NCBI GenBank assembly: GCA_023512835.1
Contig: CM042092.1
Coordinates: forward strand, 697,984 to 761,983
DNA: 64,000 nucleotides
From: Taxillus chinensis
Taxonomy: Eukaryota > Streptophyta > Magnoliopsida > Santalales > Loranthaceae
Direction of reading: 5' to 3'
The notes beneath the pieces are model-generated. The model was not told the origin of the DNA, ran no database searches, and saw only the letters and a program-made list of their open reading frames with translations. Within the stretch, counting starts at the first letter, position 1. The number at the start of each line of letters is the position of its first letter. This document shows, piece by piece, positions 1 through 10,999 of the stretch. The position numbers and the translations under genes are program-made.

Positions 1-814
1 CACCTGAACCAAGTCTCGTAGTTTCCTGAACCATATCGGGACCCAAAACAATCGCCTCCCCGCCGGGGCCCAACACAGAGGGGAGCGACACGGTCGCCCA
101 TACAACGCCTCATATGGCGCCATTCCTATCGTAGCCTGATAACTGTTGTTGTAGGAGAACTCCACCAAGGGGAGGTGAGCCTCCCAACAACCGCCAAAAT
201 CCAACACACAAGCACGGAGCATATCCTCGAGAATCTGAATAGTGCGCTCAGACTGGCCATCTGTCTGTGGGTGATAAGCTGTACTCAAATTCACCCGGGT
301 GCCCAAAGCACGTCGTAGCCGCTGCGAACCGTGAAGTGAACCGTGCATCCCTATCGGAGACAATCGATAACGGCACACCATGCAACCATACCACTACATC
401 GACATAACGTTGCCCCAAGGTCCGGACCGGATCGGTCTCACGAATCGGAATAAAGTGGGCAGATTTCGTCAAACGGTCAATAACAACCCAAATAGTATCA
501 TGACCTCTAGAACGAGGAAGCCCTGTGACGAAGTCCATAGTCACATGGTCCCACTTCCACTCTGGCACAGGTAACGACTGCAACTCACCGGCAGACCGCA
601 AATGCTCAGCCTTGACCTGCTGGCACGTTAAACACCGTCGAACAAACTCCGCAATGGCTTTCTTAAGGCCCGACCACCAAAATCGTTGCCGAACAAAGAT
701 GATACATCTTCGTTCCTCCAGGATGAACGACCAAATGAGAATGATGAAATTCCCAGTAAAACGCTTCCCGAAGAGGAGATGGAACAAACAATCGACCTCG
801 ATAGCAAGAAACAT
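1..814 (-). pseudogene. pol: Tekay/Del integrase (partial)
   Basis: Translation of the minus strand gives a Ty3/gypsy integrase. A zinc-binding end with a CLTCQ-type CxxC is at about 630-650. The catalytic core has the first Asp in VTMDFVTGLP, the second in [11 protein letters not shown] and the Glu in DGQSERTIQ near 255. The reading continues toward position 1 in another frame with [11 protein letters not shown] and SYNNSYQ, so at least one frameshift occurs near 250-300. The C-terminus and the chromodomain expected in this lineage are cut off by the window edge. All three DDE residues are present, but the frame is broken, so I call it a pseudogene or a miscalled gene. Confidence 0.85.
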
Positions 815-829
815 GGTCGAATCCTCTGT

Positions 830-1639
830 CCAATCAGCGAAAGTACGGCGGTTTGAATCCGATCTCGGATGACCTCACACTCAAGATCCCCCCAACCGAC
901 CTTCAATAACCTGACGCCGCAACTCGGGCACTCGCTATAACCACACTCAGCATACCCTGTCTTGCTCCCTGTATTGGCCGCAACCTCAGAGAAGCAAGTT
1001 GCCCCATCATCTCCCATTCCTTGACAAGACAGAGCCACCGTGGCCTGGCTCTTCCGTCTCAAGGCATCGCCTACTACATTTCCCTTCCCCGGTGTATACT
1101 GAAGGTCAAACTGAACTCGCTGCATATACTCCACCCAACGCCTCGTCGGAGATTCAAATCCCGTTGAGAAAATATGTACTGCAAGCTCTTGTGGTCGGTG
1201 TATACCACAAACTTCTCCCCAAGGAGATAGTGCGCCAACTCTTCAATGCAAAGATCACTGCAGTAGCTCCAAATCGTGCGTGGGGTAATTTTTCTCATGG
1301 GTCCTCAATTGACGGGAACCATAAGCAATAACCCGTCCTTCCTGCATAAGTACACAACCCGGACCAACATTTGAGGCATCGCAATAGACCTCATAGGGTA
1401 CACCCTCCCGTGGTAGGACCAGGATAGGTCTTGAAGTCAATCTGGCCTTCAACCGACTAAAAGCATTCTCACAAGCATCCGACCAGACAAATCGTACTCC
1501 CTTTCGGGTCAAGCTAGTCATCGGTGCGGCTAAACGGGAGAAGTCCTTCACAAACCTCCTGTAATAACCGGCCAACCCCGGAAAACTCCGAATCTCAAAA
1601 ACATTCGTTGGCCGCTTCCAAGACATCATCGCCTCAATC
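830..1639 (-). pseudogene. pol: Tekay/Del RNase H
   Basis: This segment follows RT on the minus strand and reads as a Ty3/gypsy RNase H. It contains the connection sequence [15 protein letters not shown], then [17 protein letters not shown] with the first catalytic Asp, HDLELL with the Glu, and VVYTDHKSLQYIFSQ with a further Asp. The reading is spread over two frames (1255-1716 and 1074-1298), so one or more indels break it. Positions 830-1070 encode the linker to integrase, also with frame changes. Function is inferred from the family: degradation of the RNA template during reverse transcription. Confidence 0.8.
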
Positions 1640-2417
1640 TTGCCAGGATCTACTGTGATACCCTCCGATGATACCACGTGCCCTAAGAACTTCACCCTCT
1701 CGCAACCAAAAGTCACACTTCGTGAATTTTGCGTATAGCCTATGGTCCCTCAACGTCTGCAACACCACATGTAAGTGCTCTTCATGCTCGATCTCTGTCC
1801 GGGAATAAATCAAGATATCATCTATAAAGACCACCACGAACCGATCAAGGTAAGGTGTAAAGATCCGGTTCATCAATCCCATAAACACCGTCAGGGCATT
1901 TGTGAGCCCAAAGGGCATCACTAACCACTCATAATGGCCATATTTGCAACCGAAGGCCGTCTTCGGGATGTCGACTCCCGCACACGCAACCGATGGTATC
2001 CGGATCTCAAATCAATCTTGGAAAACCAACGGGCACCCCCGAACCGGTCAAACAAATCATCGATCCTCGGTAGTGGGTATCCGTTCTTCATCACACCTGG
2101 TTCAACCGTCGATAGTCAATACACAACCGGAGCGAACCATCCGCCTTTTGGCGAATAACACCGGAGCACTCCAAGGCGAACTACTTCGTCTAATAAAACC
2201 ACGCGCCAAAAGATCGTCAATCGCCTCTTGAGCTCTCGAAGCTCAACCGGTGCCATCCTGTAGCTCGCCAATCGATAGGTGTCGTCCCTGGTAAAGAACT
2301 CAATCGAAAAGTCCACCTCTCTCTCTGGTGGTAATTCAACCAAGTCCTCGGGAAATACATCAGAAAACTGATTCACCACCTTAGGTAACACCACTTTACC
2401 CTCCGGCTGGGGATCAA
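1640..2417 (-). pseudogene. pol: Tekay/Del reverse transcriptase
   Basis: The minus strand encodes [19 protein letters not shown] followed by the catalytic FIDD at 1817-1828 and [14 protein letters not shown], which are Ty3/gypsy RT motifs. The upstream part, with FPEDLVELPPEREVDF, lies at 2116-2394 in a different frame. The RT therefore has at least two frameshifts. It joins directly to RNase H on one side and to protease on the other. Confidence 0.85.
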
Positions 2418-2810
2418 CTAGAGTCGGTCCGGTAATCGATGAGTTACGTCACCCCATCCTTGCTTCAAAGGCCCCAATTTGCACGCATCATCAGACCACT
2501 CACCCACGAAGGTGCCTCGAGTACCCTCAGGTGTGAGGAAGGTCACTCGTCGTCTATAACACTCAATCACTGCCTCCACACGGGTCAACCAGTCCATACC
2601 CAAAATCACATCAAATGCATCAAAGTGCATCACATAAAGGTTATACCGGAGGTCGACACCTCCTAGAGTAACCTCACATCCCGAACAGACCCTATTGATC
2701 ACCACCAGGCCCCCAACGGGTGTATCAACCACCAGGGGCTGATCAACAGTAGTACAATCCAACTCTAATCCCTCAACAGTTGAGTGTGCAATAAAAAGAA
2801 TGTGTAAAGA
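2418..2810 (-). pseudogene. pol: Tekay/Del protease, C-terminal part (split gene)
   Basis: The minus strand reads AHSTVEGLELDCTTVDQPL, then VVINRVCSGCEVTLGG, then FDAFDVILGMDWL, the hallmark C-terminal half of the Tekay/Del aspartic protease. The N-terminal half with the active-site DTGA is at 28143-28200, on the other side of the Athila insertion. The break falls directly after the DTGA codons. The sequence just inside the break encodes leucine and histidine where this lineage usually has SHSFI, so a few bases next to the junction are altered. Confidence 0.85.
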
Positions 2811-3717
2811 CGACAGACAAGATTTTTAGCCTCTCTAAAAGAGCTAGCTAATGTCGTTAAATCTCTCTTCAAAATAATAAATTCCCTAAGTTTGCACTAA
2901 AAGAATAGCGGCAAGAAAGGGGTCGAACCCACAAGGATTAGCCTAGTTCTCTAGTTCTCAAATCAAATCACCCAATTACTCTTGTTCTATAAAATGTCTT
3001 GGCAAAAGTTTTCTTTTTTAAACTAAAGATCTAATTTTTATTTGGTTTTCTAAATAAACAAAGAAAGTAAGTTGATTTTAGGATTAAGATTCAAGGATTA
3101 AAAGCATCTAGGGTCACAATTTCACCTCCCTATGTTATCTCTACTTGGTTCATGGTATTAGGGTTGTCCGATTGAAAACATGCTAAACATAAGCCAAGGA
3201 CAACAAATGGTCATTGAGGTCCTTTTAAGAGTTGTATGCCAGAATGGTCATCTAAACACACAAACATGCAAAGCCAATAAATCATACTTGCAAAAGGATA
3301 ATGATCACACCAATTACAAATAAGTTATGAATCTCAATCCGCCCCAGGACTAGGGCTAAGAATACCAAGGTGTACATCCAAAGATAGAACTTAAGAACAT
3401 TCATAAAACATGCAAAACTCAATCATCCAAACCCAAATATTCATAAACACGAGAAAGCAACAAGGGGGCTACATTGCTCCCCTAGATTAAAAGACTACTC
3501 ACGCATGATTACAAGCAAACACAAAGCGAAAAAGCTAAACATCTTCTTCTTGATCACGCGCACAAAGAAAGCTTCAAATCCAAGCTCCAAAATCCGCGAC
3601 GGCCGCTGCGACGGCTGCTCTCTCTAGGTCAAGGAGCACCTCCAAGTCGTGGAGCCTCTCTCTCTCTCTAAAACGTGTAGGGGGTTAGGCATGCATAGCA
3701 GAGGGCGTGGATGCTTG

Positions 3718-3726
3718 TATTTATAG
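3718..3726 (-). promoter_or_regulatory. TATA box in Athila LTR 1
   Basis: The minus strand reads CTATAAATA. It lies downstream (in element orientation) of the CACGTG palindromes, as expected for a U3 core promoter. LTR 1 is the 3' LTR, so it could fire into the flanking Tekay sequence. Confidence 0.6.
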
Positions 3727-3912
3727 AGGTTGGATGGGCCTTGAGGTGTGTAACCTAGCCCATCTATCAAAACGACGTAGTTTTGATAAGTAACACTCGA
3801 AACATTAAAAACTCTATCTTCCATCCACAATTTGGACTTGGGCCTTCAGGAACAAATGATCGGCATGGAAAAACGATTGGATCGGTCCAAAAATATCTCT
3901 GCACGCCAATTT

Positions 3913-4039
3913 GCACGTGATATGGTGAATTCACGTGCACCTCCAAATCAGCTCAAACTTCTCCCCAAGCTTCCTTGCATCATGTAGAGGCCTGAGAGGC
4001 AAAAATAGGCTTGCACGTGAATTGGGTGAATTCACGTGC
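3913..4039 (-). promoter_or_regulatory. Paired CACGTG palindromes (G-box hairpins) in Athila LTR 1
   Basis: Two inverted repeats lie here. At 3913-3938 arms of GCACGTGA flank ten bases. At 4013-4039 arms of GCACGTGAATT flank GGGTG. Each arm holds a CACGTG G-box, the core bound by plant bZIP and bHLH factors. The same pairs occur at 15815-15840 and 15915-15941 in LTR 2 and at 27732-27757 and 27832-27858 in LTR 3. They lie about 190-320 bp upstream of the TATA box. Confidence 0.6.
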
Positions 4040-4319
4040 AGATCCAAATCAGCTCCAAATGCTCTGAAATTTCTTGGTAGGTAGAGGACATCATTCCAAG
4101 CAACTTTTGTTCTTGCACGCCAATTGTTTGAGGCCATCTACTATGTCAAAAGTGAGGTCCAAAATCTGCCAAAACGGCTTAAAAACGCATGTATTTGCAA
4201 CTAGCATCTTCCTAGGGGTTAGAGCAAATATATATGAAATATGAGGCAATAAGGCTCTAATCATGCTCTTAAACATCCTAAATAAATACTAGAATAACGG
4301 CATAAAATGCACGTTATCA

Positions 4320-5837
4320 AATACACCACATTTGAACCATTGCTTGTCCTCAAGCAAAAACATACAAGCATGCAAAAATAAAATAAACACACAATCAAAC
4401 GGAAGAAAAATAAAATAACAATCAAGGAGAATCATGGTTTCCTAAGCATGCAACTCTATCATGATGAAATGGGAATTTAAGCATCAAAATGAGTCATAAC
4501 TTAGTTCATTCATGTCCATATCCCTAAGTCCAACAACCATGCAATATCACCACTTAAATTTCAGATATGAGCAAGCAATCCATGATAAAATAGCACCTAG
4601 TTTCCCTTTAAGTTCTTACCAAGGATAAGCGGCCTCACTCAAATATAGTAATTCTCAAGCCCAATACCTATCAATGAACAATGGATGGAAAAACTCTATC
4701 TCTACACTCGCCATCACTATTGATTAAGTACTTGCCAAACAATCATGAGAGTTCCCTATTGTGCTCATCAAAGAAAACACACCCTCTATTCTACTTTATT
4801 TGAACTCACACTCTAGTCTAAACTCAATAAACAAAACATGAGCTAAAGAATTGAGCTCAACACTCTCAAAACAAAACACAACTCAGCCAATGTGGCTTCA
4901 CAAATAAATAATCACACATAAACATCAAGCCAGGTGGCTTTTATTCCGAATCTTTCTTTTTCTTTCTTTTTTTTTCTTTTTCTTTTTCTTTTCTGTTTTT
5001 TTTTTTTAGTAATAACCTTACAAGGTTGCATTTTATGCTCTCCCTTGATGGATTATTCACTCTTTTTTTTTACTCACATAACACATAAATAAGATCAATT
5101 TTTCTAATGCAAACTCCTTGCCATTTTGCTACATAAGGAGAGACTAAATTCATTGATGTCTCACATCCCGGTTTCCAATTAAGTGATGGCTTTTTCACAT
5201 TCTATATCACAACTTTTTTATATAATATCTCACAATAAAAGAAGAGAATGCAAAGACAGTCCACAATGACTTAGAGGTCTTGCATCCTAACTAAACACAC
5301 CAAACACCGAGCACTAATAAGTAATCACATGCTTACTTGACTCCTACCATTAAATAACCAATGTTAAGTGCAAAGAAGAGTAGCAAATCAAACTATTACC
5401 CATAAACCATAAATGTCACTCAAAGGCTAAAAAGAAGTCGTTCTCATTTTTCATTTCTTTTTCACTCAACTTTAAGGGTTACTTAGGTCTATCATAGCAT
5501 TTCATGCTCAAATTAATATTCAAAACTCAGCTCCAAAAACATGGTGATATCATTCAAGAGATATAGACATGATTAAACTAAATTAGAGCACATTTTAACT
5601 ACTTTAACACCCTTATCACAACATGATACTAATGTGGCATAAAAATTAAATTTTGTATGCCAAAATTGCATACTTAATATCCATGCCTCCAAAAGCAAAT
5701 CATGCAAGCAAACAACTCAAACAATCATGCAACTAAAAACAGTTTTTTTTTTTTTTTAATAAATAAAACATGCAATCACAACATAAAAGACAAGCAAGTG
5801 GCTCAAGTCACTCCCCATACACCACACTTAAAATATG
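4320..5837 (-). other. Athila 3' noncoding region (left unit)
   Basis: About 1.5 kb between the third ORF and the 3' LTR with no coding potential. It holds T-rich runs on the plus strand (4945-5010, 5063, 5740), so the transcript would carry A-rich tracts. The sequence next to the LTR has the GCTTGAGGACAAGCAATGG phrase often seen upstream of Athila 3' LTRs. No convincing polypurine tract is visible right at the LTR edge. Confidence 0.7.
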
Positions 5838-8237
5838 TTATGTCCGCATGGCATAAAAGAAGGAGTAGGAAAAAACACTTACCCCTGGTTTGGCACACTG
5901 TAATAGTAGATGACATTGGCCACCATTCGTCGCACTCTGAGCCACAAAGTCGGCCGACGTCTCGCCGCGCACTTCCCAATTTTCCTTCCCTTGCAGAATA
6001 CCCATCATGTAGTAGCAAACAAAGATCCCACAACTTGAATTGGTCAGTCATTGGGGAATTTGCATTTCATTGTAGTGAATAAGAGGGAGCTTGTCCGCCA
6101 ACAAGCCTTCTTTGATCATTGCCACTTTCATGCGTTTGATGAACCCATGCACTAACTTGTCTTTTCCGTCTAGCAAACCCTTCGCCTTGGCTTGGATCAT
6201 ATAGCACGGCATGGCCTACATCCAGATTCACACGGACAAGTACATAGTGGCGGTCAATGTGCACCGGAATCGACACCTCATGCATACCATGCCAAGGGCG
6301 GTGCCCTTCATTCTCTCCATTAATGCGTTGGCGCCATACCTCTTCGGACAAGGGTTGATTGAAAAGCTCACACAAAGATGATGGAAGTGTACCCGGTTAA
6401 GGGGTAATTATGAGGCTCGGCCTCCCACGACATACCGCATGGTCCTGGAAGAGGTCTATCTCGTCGGCATAGAGATATTCATTCTCTGAGATCCTCTTCA
6501 AGCTAAAAGGAGTGAAGATATCATTATCCCGTATAAATCGAGCCCTATGACTGTGGAATTGATGAATTCTTCAAATCTTTGCTTGGCTCTCTTGGACGAT
6601 AAAGCCGGGATTAATGATTAAATGAACAGGGAGGGCCAAGTAGATCTTCAGGTTCGGCGGGCATGTATGCACCCCAAGATACTTGGAAGTATAGCAGGCA
6701 CCAGGGCCTGAGAATATGCGGGATCTGTAAAAGGTTGGAAGGGTGAATACCCTGCTGCTGGCTCTGCCTCCTCTTGAGGTTGGAAGGGTGAATACCCTGT
6801 TCTTGCGCTGCCTCCTCTTGGATGATAATGAGATGGCCGAGTGAAGGTTCTTGTTGAGGTGGATCTGCCTGGGCTGGATAAGCATCTTCGGGGGATGGAG
6901 AGGGTTCTTCATCGGATATCTCCACTATAGGAGAACGTTTTGATGCTTTCCTCTTGCTCAAAGCCTTCCAATTTTTCCTAGGAGGCCTTTGACTTCTTTG
7001 TTGTCCTTCCTCGGGGCTTCCACCTCGCGCTTGGGTTCCGGCATTTGCCTCCCCTGAGCTGCTGTGTTTCTTGCCTCCAAGCTTCGATAGATGCAGCAGG
7101 AGGAGCTTCGGGGCCTCCCATGCTCTAGGTGATGCATGAGCGGCTACATCCGGGGCCTCCCATGCTCGGTTCTAGGTTGTGAAGTAGCTTGTTGGTCTCC
7201 CAGAGATGAGGGCCATTAATTCTTCAAATTGGGCATTAGTGATGTGCCCATTAGTGATCGCCCAATTGATGACCTCCACTTCACTCACCACCTGCCCACT
7301 AATGCCTTGAAAGAAATTGAAAATGTCTTCTTTGTGTACATTGAACCGCATGTACATGGCGGTGAGTCTCGTATAGAGTCTGCTTCCTTTGATCCAAATG
7401 AGGAGAAGTCTCCCTTGCAAAGTCCGTGGATCGCTCCACATGAACACTGTGCCTAGCGGGTTGTGATGGAGGAGGAACATTGGTTGCCCAATGACCTCTG
7501 GTATCGACCCCCAAACCTCCTTCACTTGCAATACTCTTAACACCCAGTGAGAAGGAAAAGTAATGCTCTCCATGGAGGAAAAATGCAAAGCAGGCATGCT
7601 TTGAAATATCATACACAAAATTCTCGCCATTGATCTGCTTGGATGAGTTTTTCTTCCACCATTAAAAATGGTAGTGGCCCAATCCACATTTAGCATATGA
7701 TCAATGCTATACATGAACTCCGGTGTGGCTTAGGCACACTATCTAGCCCACTGGTCCGAATCAATAAACATTTCCCTACCAGGGTAAGCTAGGCATCCGA
7801 ATTTTCCAACAAAACCATTCTTGGTATACGCCTTCGACTTTGAAATTTTCTAGCATAGTTACATGCGGTACCAAATTCTCCTAGGCTTAGGCCGAGGGAA
7901 GCTACTACCTGGGTTCAGGGAGGTTAAAGCAATTTCTAATAATATCGGGGTTATTCGACATAAACCCCTTGCACAACCCCTATCGGTTCATCCTCACTCC
8001 CGAGACAGATGCATAGAAGTCTTGTAGGGCAGAATAAGAAATAGCCTGGTCAGGCAGATACTAACCTTTGTAATCCCGAGTTTGAATTTTAACGACCACC
8101 TCTCTAGCCCAGCCCGGCTCCGAAGCCTCCAAAGCCTGCATGTCAAGAGCATGCCCCAAGAGTATCTCCTCCTCGGTTTGGCTATCAGCACTAGGTGAGT
8201 GCACCTCCTCCTGGCCGGTCCTCCTTGTGCGCACCAT
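5838..8237 (-). pseudogene. Third ORF with coiled coil, SIM-like motif and Ulp1/C48-like protease (left unit)
   Basis: The start is the ATG at 8237 (MVRTRRTGQEEVHSP) and the stop is at 5838, giving about 800 codons before counting indels. The N-terminal half has no domain I can name. A charged coiled-coil-like stretch is followed by KRKASKRSP and IVEISDEE at 6905-6928, which fits a SUMO-interacting motif. A Gln/Pro-rich part has a 48-base duplication encoding QGIHPSNL twice (6734-6821). The C-terminus resembles Ulp1: IPVHIDRHYVLVRVNL with the His, AVLYDPSQ with the Asp (6196-6198), and a Cys region at about 6030 that is frameshifted by one base. In this element position other Athila copies carry an env-like ORF. 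Confidence 0.7.
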
Positions 8238-8930
8238 CTTTGGAATGAGAAAATAAGAACAAAGAGCGAGAAAACTCAAGAGCAAGAGAGTAAAAGGGCG
8301 AGTTTCTCTAATACTCGGATCCGGAGTGATTTTGGTGTGGAAGCCTTTGAAGATGGCCTCCCTTTATATAGCGTGCGAAGGAAAGAGGCTCCAATTGGCG
8401 TGATACACGTGCCCCTAACTTTTCGAGTGTTCGGACCAAAATACCCTCCGCACGTGAATTGGCTGAATTGGCGTGCAGGTCGAATCGTCTCAAACTTTGG
8501 TGGTAGGTCCCCACCGAGCCGGCAAGCAATACTTCCTTCGCACGTGAATTGTAGGAAGCTTCAGGAGGGATAAAATCGGTATTTTGAATTTTTGGGCCTC
8601 CATATGACAACTATCAATTCGCGTGCAAGAGTAAACGTGATTCACATGGTCTTCATCTACCATTCCAGAAAGTTACGGCTCAAAACAAGGTGCACGTGAA
8701 TTGGGCAATTCACGTTCAAATTCACGTTCAGGCCCAAACTGGCCCAAATTTCTCCACCGAGTTGCTTATGCGTTATGGACCATCTTTAAGTCTTGCACGT
8801 GAATTGTTTGAGCCCATCTTCAAGCACTTTTGGGCTTCACTTGCTCCTTGCTCCTTGACTTTGACTTTAAAAAATAATTCCTCAAGTTCAGGACCCAAAA
8901 ATTTGCTCATCCTGCACATGGTTAGCTAAG
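8238..8930 (-). promoter_or_regulatory. U3-like internal promoter upstream of the third ORF (left unit)
   Basis: Between integrase and the third ORF lies a stretch that resembles the element's own LTR U3. Five CACGTG cores occur at 8406, 8451, 8541, 8693 and 8796, several in the same GCACGTGAATTG context as the LTR. The phrase CTTGCACG-AATTGTTTGAG with CCATCT is shared with LTR position 4115-4140. A TATA box (TATATAAA on the minus strand, 8363-8370) stands about 125 bases before the ATG at 8237. There is no ATG between the TATA box and 8237 in the ORF frame. Confidence 0.55.
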
Positions 8931-9112
8931 AAAGGAACAAAGTCTCCTGCACAATGGTTAGCTTGCAAACAAATTTATTGAAGAAAACAAATAAGAGAAA
9001 ATAACATAAAATAAAACACAAAGTAAACATTGGGTTGCCTCCCAACCGTGCTTTATTTAAAGTCTGTAGCTAGACTTTCGATGATGATCATGCAATGGTG
9101 AAAGAGAGGGAA

Positions 9113-10309
9113 TCAACTATCTCCCTCTGAGTTGAATCAAAGTAAGGTTTCAGGCTATTGCCATTCACCCAAAATTTCTGGCCATCTACACTTGGAGCTC
9201 AAAGCTCCCATATGGCTTCTTATCAACTATTACAAAAGGTCCCATCCACTTGGACCTTAATTTGCCAGGAAATAACCTCAACCTTGTGTTAAATAGAAGA
9301 ACTTTCCGCCCTAAGGTTAAAGGTTCATTGTTAAGTTGCCTATCATGCCATTTCTTAGTTCTTTCTTTGTAAAATTTAGCACTATCATAGGCATCCAACC
9401 TAAGCTCATCTAACTCAATTAATTGAGTCATCCTAAGTTCCTTGATCTCTTGTGGGTTGAAATTTAACTTCTTCAAGGCCCAATGAGCCTTGTGTTCTAG
9501 TTCCACAGGCAAGTGACATGCCTTACCCTATAGAATACGGTAAGGTGACATCCCAATGGGAGTTTTGTAAGCTGTCCTATATGCCCATAAGGCTTCATCA
9601 AGCCTTTGAGACCAATCTTTCCTATTGGCTCCAACAGTTTTCTCTAAAATGGCCTTAATCTCTCTGTTGGACACTTCGCTTGTCCATTAGCTTGTGGGTG
9701 GTAAGCTAAAGACTTCCTATGAGTGACACCATACTTGTTCAATAATTTATCAAACAATTTGTTGCGAAATGACTACCCTCATCACCGATTATAGCCCTTG
9801 GTGTCCCAAAACGGCTAAAGATGTTCCTAGTAAGGAAGTGAGTCACAACTCTAGCATCATTCACTCTAGTAGGAATAGCTTCTACCCACTTAGACACATA
9901 ATCCACACAAAGCAAAATGTATGAATACCCATCGAATTGGGGAAGGGCCCCATGAAGTCAATGCCCCAAATGTCAAAAATTTCAACTGGAAGAATTTCAG
10001 TTAATGGCATCTCATTTTTCCTAGATAGACCACCTACCCTTTGACATCTATCACACTTTTTGATGTAGACATAGGTGTCTTTCACCATGTGAGGCCAATA
10101 AAAGCCACACTGCATGATCTTAGCCACGCTTCTTTGCACCCCAAAGTGGCCCCCATAATGTGATGCATGACAATGATGTATTATGTCATCTACCTCCTCC
10201 TCAAGGACACACTTTCTTATGATTTGGTCCTGGACACCTCCTATAAAGAATTGGGTCTTCCCAAATGTATTTCCTAGCATCCACTACCAATTTCTTTCTC
10301 CTGGTGGTA
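9113..10309 (-). pseudogene. pol: Athila integrase (left unit)
   Basis: The zinc-binding region HCHASHYGGHFGVQ...CDRCQRVGG lies at about 10040-10180. The catalytic core follows with IWGIDFMGPFPN, then RAIIGDEGSHF in the right unit. The region of the catalytic Glu (9660-9690) is frameshifted because one base is missing at 9677. The C-terminal part has LEHKAHWALKKLNF and LRSKWMGPFVI, ending in a stop near 9113. No chromodomain is visible, as expected for Athila. Confidence 0.85.
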
Positions 10310-10999
10310 GTCTAACTGTTTGGGTATGAACCCAGTGGCTAAATAATTTGCTATGTCGAGAAACCAAGGAAGATGATGCACCTCAAACAACTTCTCATCA
10401 GGGAAAGTCATCTACAATGGGTAGAGACTTAGGTGCATTCTCCGAACGGGAGAGGTGATCAGCCACGAAATTTAGGGCTCCCTTTGTGTCTCTAATTTCA
10501 AGGTCAAATTCCTGTAAGAGGAGAACCCATCTAATCAAGCGTGGCTTAGCTTCTTTTTTTAGCAAACAAATATTTCAACACAAAGATGATCGGTATAAAC
10601 AATGACTTTAGACCCCAAAAGGTAGGGTCTAAACTTGTTGCGACCATAAACCACAGCTAAGCAACTCTTTCTCGGTGGTGGTATAGTTCAGTTGAGCATC
10701 ATCTAAGGTTTTACTAGCATAGTAAATGACCCTAAACACCTTTTCTCGCCTTTGCCCTAAGACTACCCCCACAACGATAATCACTCGCATCACACATTAG
10801 CTCAAAAGGTTGAGCCCAGTCGGGTGTAACTATAACAGGTGCGGTGACTAACTTACCCTTGAGGATGTTAAAAGCTTCTAAGCAATCTTCATTAAACTCA
10901 AAGCTTGTGTCTTTTTCTAACAACCTACTCATGGGTTTTGCAATTTTTGAGAAGTCCTTAATGAATCTCCTATAAAAGCCAGGCATGGCCAAGGAAACT
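10310..10999 (-). pseudogene. pol: Athila RNase H (left unit)
   Basis: The reading begins MAMPGFYRRFIKDFSKIAKP, goes through FELMCDASDY with the first catalytic Asp, and continues in other frames with LVYGRNKFRPYLLGS-like and VYTDH-like sequence around 10560-10680. It ends with [18 protein letters not shown] at about 10440-10500. There are at least three indels relative to the right unit. Confidence 0.8.

Larger units (their letters stand above)
2811..4319 (-). repeat. Athila LTR 1 (3' LTR of the array)
   Basis: About 1509 bp, nearly identical to the LTRs at 14705 and 26627. The inner end reads CGTTATCA and the outer end CGACAGAC, where the other copies have TGATAGAC or TGACAGAC. It contains a CT microsatellite near 3656, a TATA box and two hairpin-forming CACGTG pairs. 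Confidence 0.9.

Noticed and set aside
5702..6082. Plus-strand frame of 126 codons opposite the Ulp1-like region
   Set aside because: It is antisense to the protease module, which is conserved in both units in the other orientation, and has no domain.
8238..8285. A hydrophobic leader (LLLSFLALCSYFLIPK) that would give the third Athila ORF a signal peptide or membrane segment
   Set aside because: Reading farther upstream needs a TTG start at 8285. The first in-frame ATG is at 8237, after the hydrophobic stretch, and the right unit lacks an ATG there as well. I see no reason to call the protein envelope-like.
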